Source: an uncultured Gammaproteobacteria bacterium (GTDB lineage Bacteria; Pseudomonadota; Gammaproteobacteria; Arenicellales; JAANXG01). From it: a stretch of 39,807 bases of DNA. A program made the position numbers and the translations under genes. The stretch spans positions 1-39,807 of the forward strand of contig CAMYOI010000003.1 of the NCBI GenBank assembly GCA_947259955.1, written 5' to 3'. This document shows, in pieces, positions 38,258 through 39,807 of this stretch (the first letter of the stretch is position 1; every line of letters starts with the position of its first letter). The notes under the pieces were generated by a model that was given only the letters and a program-made list of their open reading frames with translations, was not told the DNA's origin and ran no database searches.

Positions 38258-38542
38258 GTGCACAGGATCAACTGCCCCTGGTGCGGCACGCGGGACGAAG
38301 CCGAGTTTCAATACCAGGGCGATGCCACGGTGATGCGACCCGATGCGGACGCGCCGGAGCAGGACTTTTTTCGCTACGTGTATATCCGTGACAATCCCAA
38401 AGGCTGGCACACGGAGTGGTGGCATCACATTGGCGGCTGCCGGCAATGGGTCAAAGTCGTGCGCAACACGCTGACCCACGAGATCGCCGCCTGCGGCGGA
38501 CCTCAAGACGATCTCGAGGTCCCGGGCGGGGAGAGCGGATGA
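38258..38542 (+). CDS. soxD: Sarcosine oxidase subunit delta
   Basis: INCPWCGTRDEAEFQYQGDA...YIRDNPKGWHTEWWHHIGGCRQWVKVVRNTLTHEI; gtg start. Confidence 0.92.
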   Translation: MHRINCPWCGTRDEAEFQYQGDATVMRPDADAPEQDFFRYVYIRDNPKGWHTEWWHHIGGCRQWVKVVRNTLTHEIAACGGPQDDLEVPGGESG

Positions 38543-39807
38543 GCACGCAGATCAATCGACTCGCTGCGGGCGGCCTCATCGAAAGAGGCAAGCCTGTCGG
38601 GTTCAGTTTCGACGGCAAAACCTATTCCGGATATGCCGGCGACACGCTCGCCTCGGCGCTACTCGCCAACGGCATCGCGCTCCTGGGGCGGAGCTTCAAA
38701 TATCACCGTCCCCGCGGCGTGCTTTGCGCCGGCTCCGAAGAACCGAACGCGCTGGTCGAGCTGAGGACGGGCCCGCGCCGGGAGCCGAACACCCGCGCCA
38801 CCATGGTGGAGATCTTCGAAGGGCTGGAGGCGCGGAGCCAGAACCGATATCCATCACTCAAAGTCGATCTGGCGTCCGCCAATCAGCTGTTCGGAAGATT
38901 TTTCACCGCGGGGTTCTACTACAAGACCTTTATGTGGCCCGCGTCGTTCTGGGAGTCGGTGTACGAGAAGCTGATCCGCCGCTCCGCCGGATTGGGCAGG
39001 GCGGCCGTCGATCCGGACCCCGACCACTACGAGCACGGGCACGCGCATTGCGACGTGCTCGTCGTCGGCGGCGGCCCCGCCGGTCTGGCGGCGGCCCTGG
39101 CGGCGGCGGAGACGGGCGCGCGCGTGCTGGTTGCCGAGGAAATGCCGCACTTGGGCGGCAACCTGTTACTGCACAGCGAGGTGATAAACGGTGTTCTGGC
39201 TTCGGACTGGGTGCGGCAGGCCGTGGGGACCTTGTCGGCCATGGCGGACGTCACGCTCATGCGGCGCACTACCGTGACGGGTTACTACGACCACAATGTG
39301 CTGGTCGCCCTGGAACGTGCGAACGATCACGTGGCCGTGCCGCCGGCGCACCAGCCGCGCCAGCGGCTATGGACGATCCGCGCCGGTGAAGTGGTGCTGG
39401 CAACGGGCGCGCACGAACGTCCGATGGTGTTCGACGACAACGACAAACCGGGCATCATGCTGTCTTCCGCGGTACGACGCTACGTCGATCGATATGCCGT
39501 CGCACCGGGCCGGCGCTTTGCGGTCTGCACCAACAACGACGACGCCTACAAAACCGCCATGCTGCTGAAGAAGCACGGTTTGCGCGTCCCGGTCATCGCG
39601 GACGTTCGACTCGATCCGGGCCCGGTAGCGGAGGCGGCCCGCGCGGAGGGTATCCGGGTCGAGACCGGCATGCTGCCGATGAAGGCGCATGGACATCATC
39701 GTGTCGCCGCACTGTCTCTCCAGCGGCCGAGCGGATTGTTCGCTGAAAAAGTCGAATGCGACTGCGTGGCGGTGTCCGGCGGTTACTCGCCTAACGTACA
39801 CCTGGCC
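38539..39807 (+). CDS. soxA: Sarcosine oxidase subunit alpha, N-terminal part (runs off the right edge)
   Basis: ATG overlapping the soxD stop; INRLAAGGLIERGKPVGFSFDGKTYSGYAGDTLASALLANGIALLGRSFKYHRPRGVLCAGSEEPNALVEL; CDVLVVGGGPAGLAAAL. Open to the edge, so missing from the ORF track. Confidence 0.93.
   Translation, partial: MSTQINRLAAGGLIERGKPVGFSFDGKTYSGYAGDTLASALLANGIALLGRSFKYHRPRGVLCAGSEEPNALVELRTGPRREPNTRATMVEIFEGLEARSQNRYPSLKVDLASANQLFGRFFTAGFYYKTFMWPASFWESVYEKLIRRSAGLGRAAVDPDPDHYEHGHAHCDVLVVGGGPAGLAAALAAAETGARVLVAEEMPHLGGNLLLHSEVINGVLASDWVRQAVGTLSAMADVTLMRRTTVTGYYDHNVLVALERANDHVAVPPAHQPRQRLWTIRAGEVVLATGAHERPMVFDDNDKPGIMLSSAVRRYVDRYAVAPGRRFAVCTNNDDAYKTAMLLKKHGLRVPVIADVRLDPGPVAEAARAEGIRVETGMLPMKAHGHHRVAALSLQRPSGLFAEKVECDCVAVSGGYSPNVHLA

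Noticed and set aside
36662-38506. 614-aa minus-strand ORF
   Set aside because: Antisense to the well-supported soxB; low-complexity GC-rich mirror ORF with no recognisable domain.

Overview
GC-rich proteobacterial window, probably gammaproteobacterial because it carries a FimV-like gene. The left end has homogentisate/fumarylacetoacetate genes (hmgA partial, FAH), a heterotrimeric FAD/2Fe-2S amine or imino-acid dehydrogenase cassette, a PhyH dioxygenase, a four-domain rhodanese protein, a rhomboid protease, a DUF4198/HupE pair and a PuuD-N-like membrane protein. The centre (about 11.1-25.6 kb) is the main discovery candidate: a complete bacterial microcompartment (BMC) metabolosome locus. 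It comprises an AraC regulator, a PotD/A/B/C-type ABC importer, an SDR dehydrogenase, an APH-family kinase, a class-III aminotransferase-fold (phospho-lyase-like) enzyme, a CoA-acylating aldehyde dehydrogenase with a C-terminal encapsulation-peptide-like helix, two divergent tandem-domain BMC-T proteins, an uncharacterised small protein with a similar N-terminal helix, one BMC-P, one BMC-H, an isochorismatase-fold cysteine hydrolase translationally coupled to the second BMC-T, and an MFS transporter. The enzyme set matches the amino-alcohol (1-amino-2-propanol/aminoacetone) logic of the Rhodococcus/Mycobacterium microcompartment (RMM), but with a different transport and accessory set. The right end has an M48 protease, a FimV-like gene with two apparent frameshifts, a class-I GATase, an NRPS-like relic, a TrpB-like enzyme, a decayed Y1/REP-associated transposase with terminal inverted repeats, a DEAD-box helicase, a frameshifted ABC exporter, and a sarcosine oxidase operon (soxB, soxD, soxA partial). 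No tRNA, rRNA or CRISPR was recognised.
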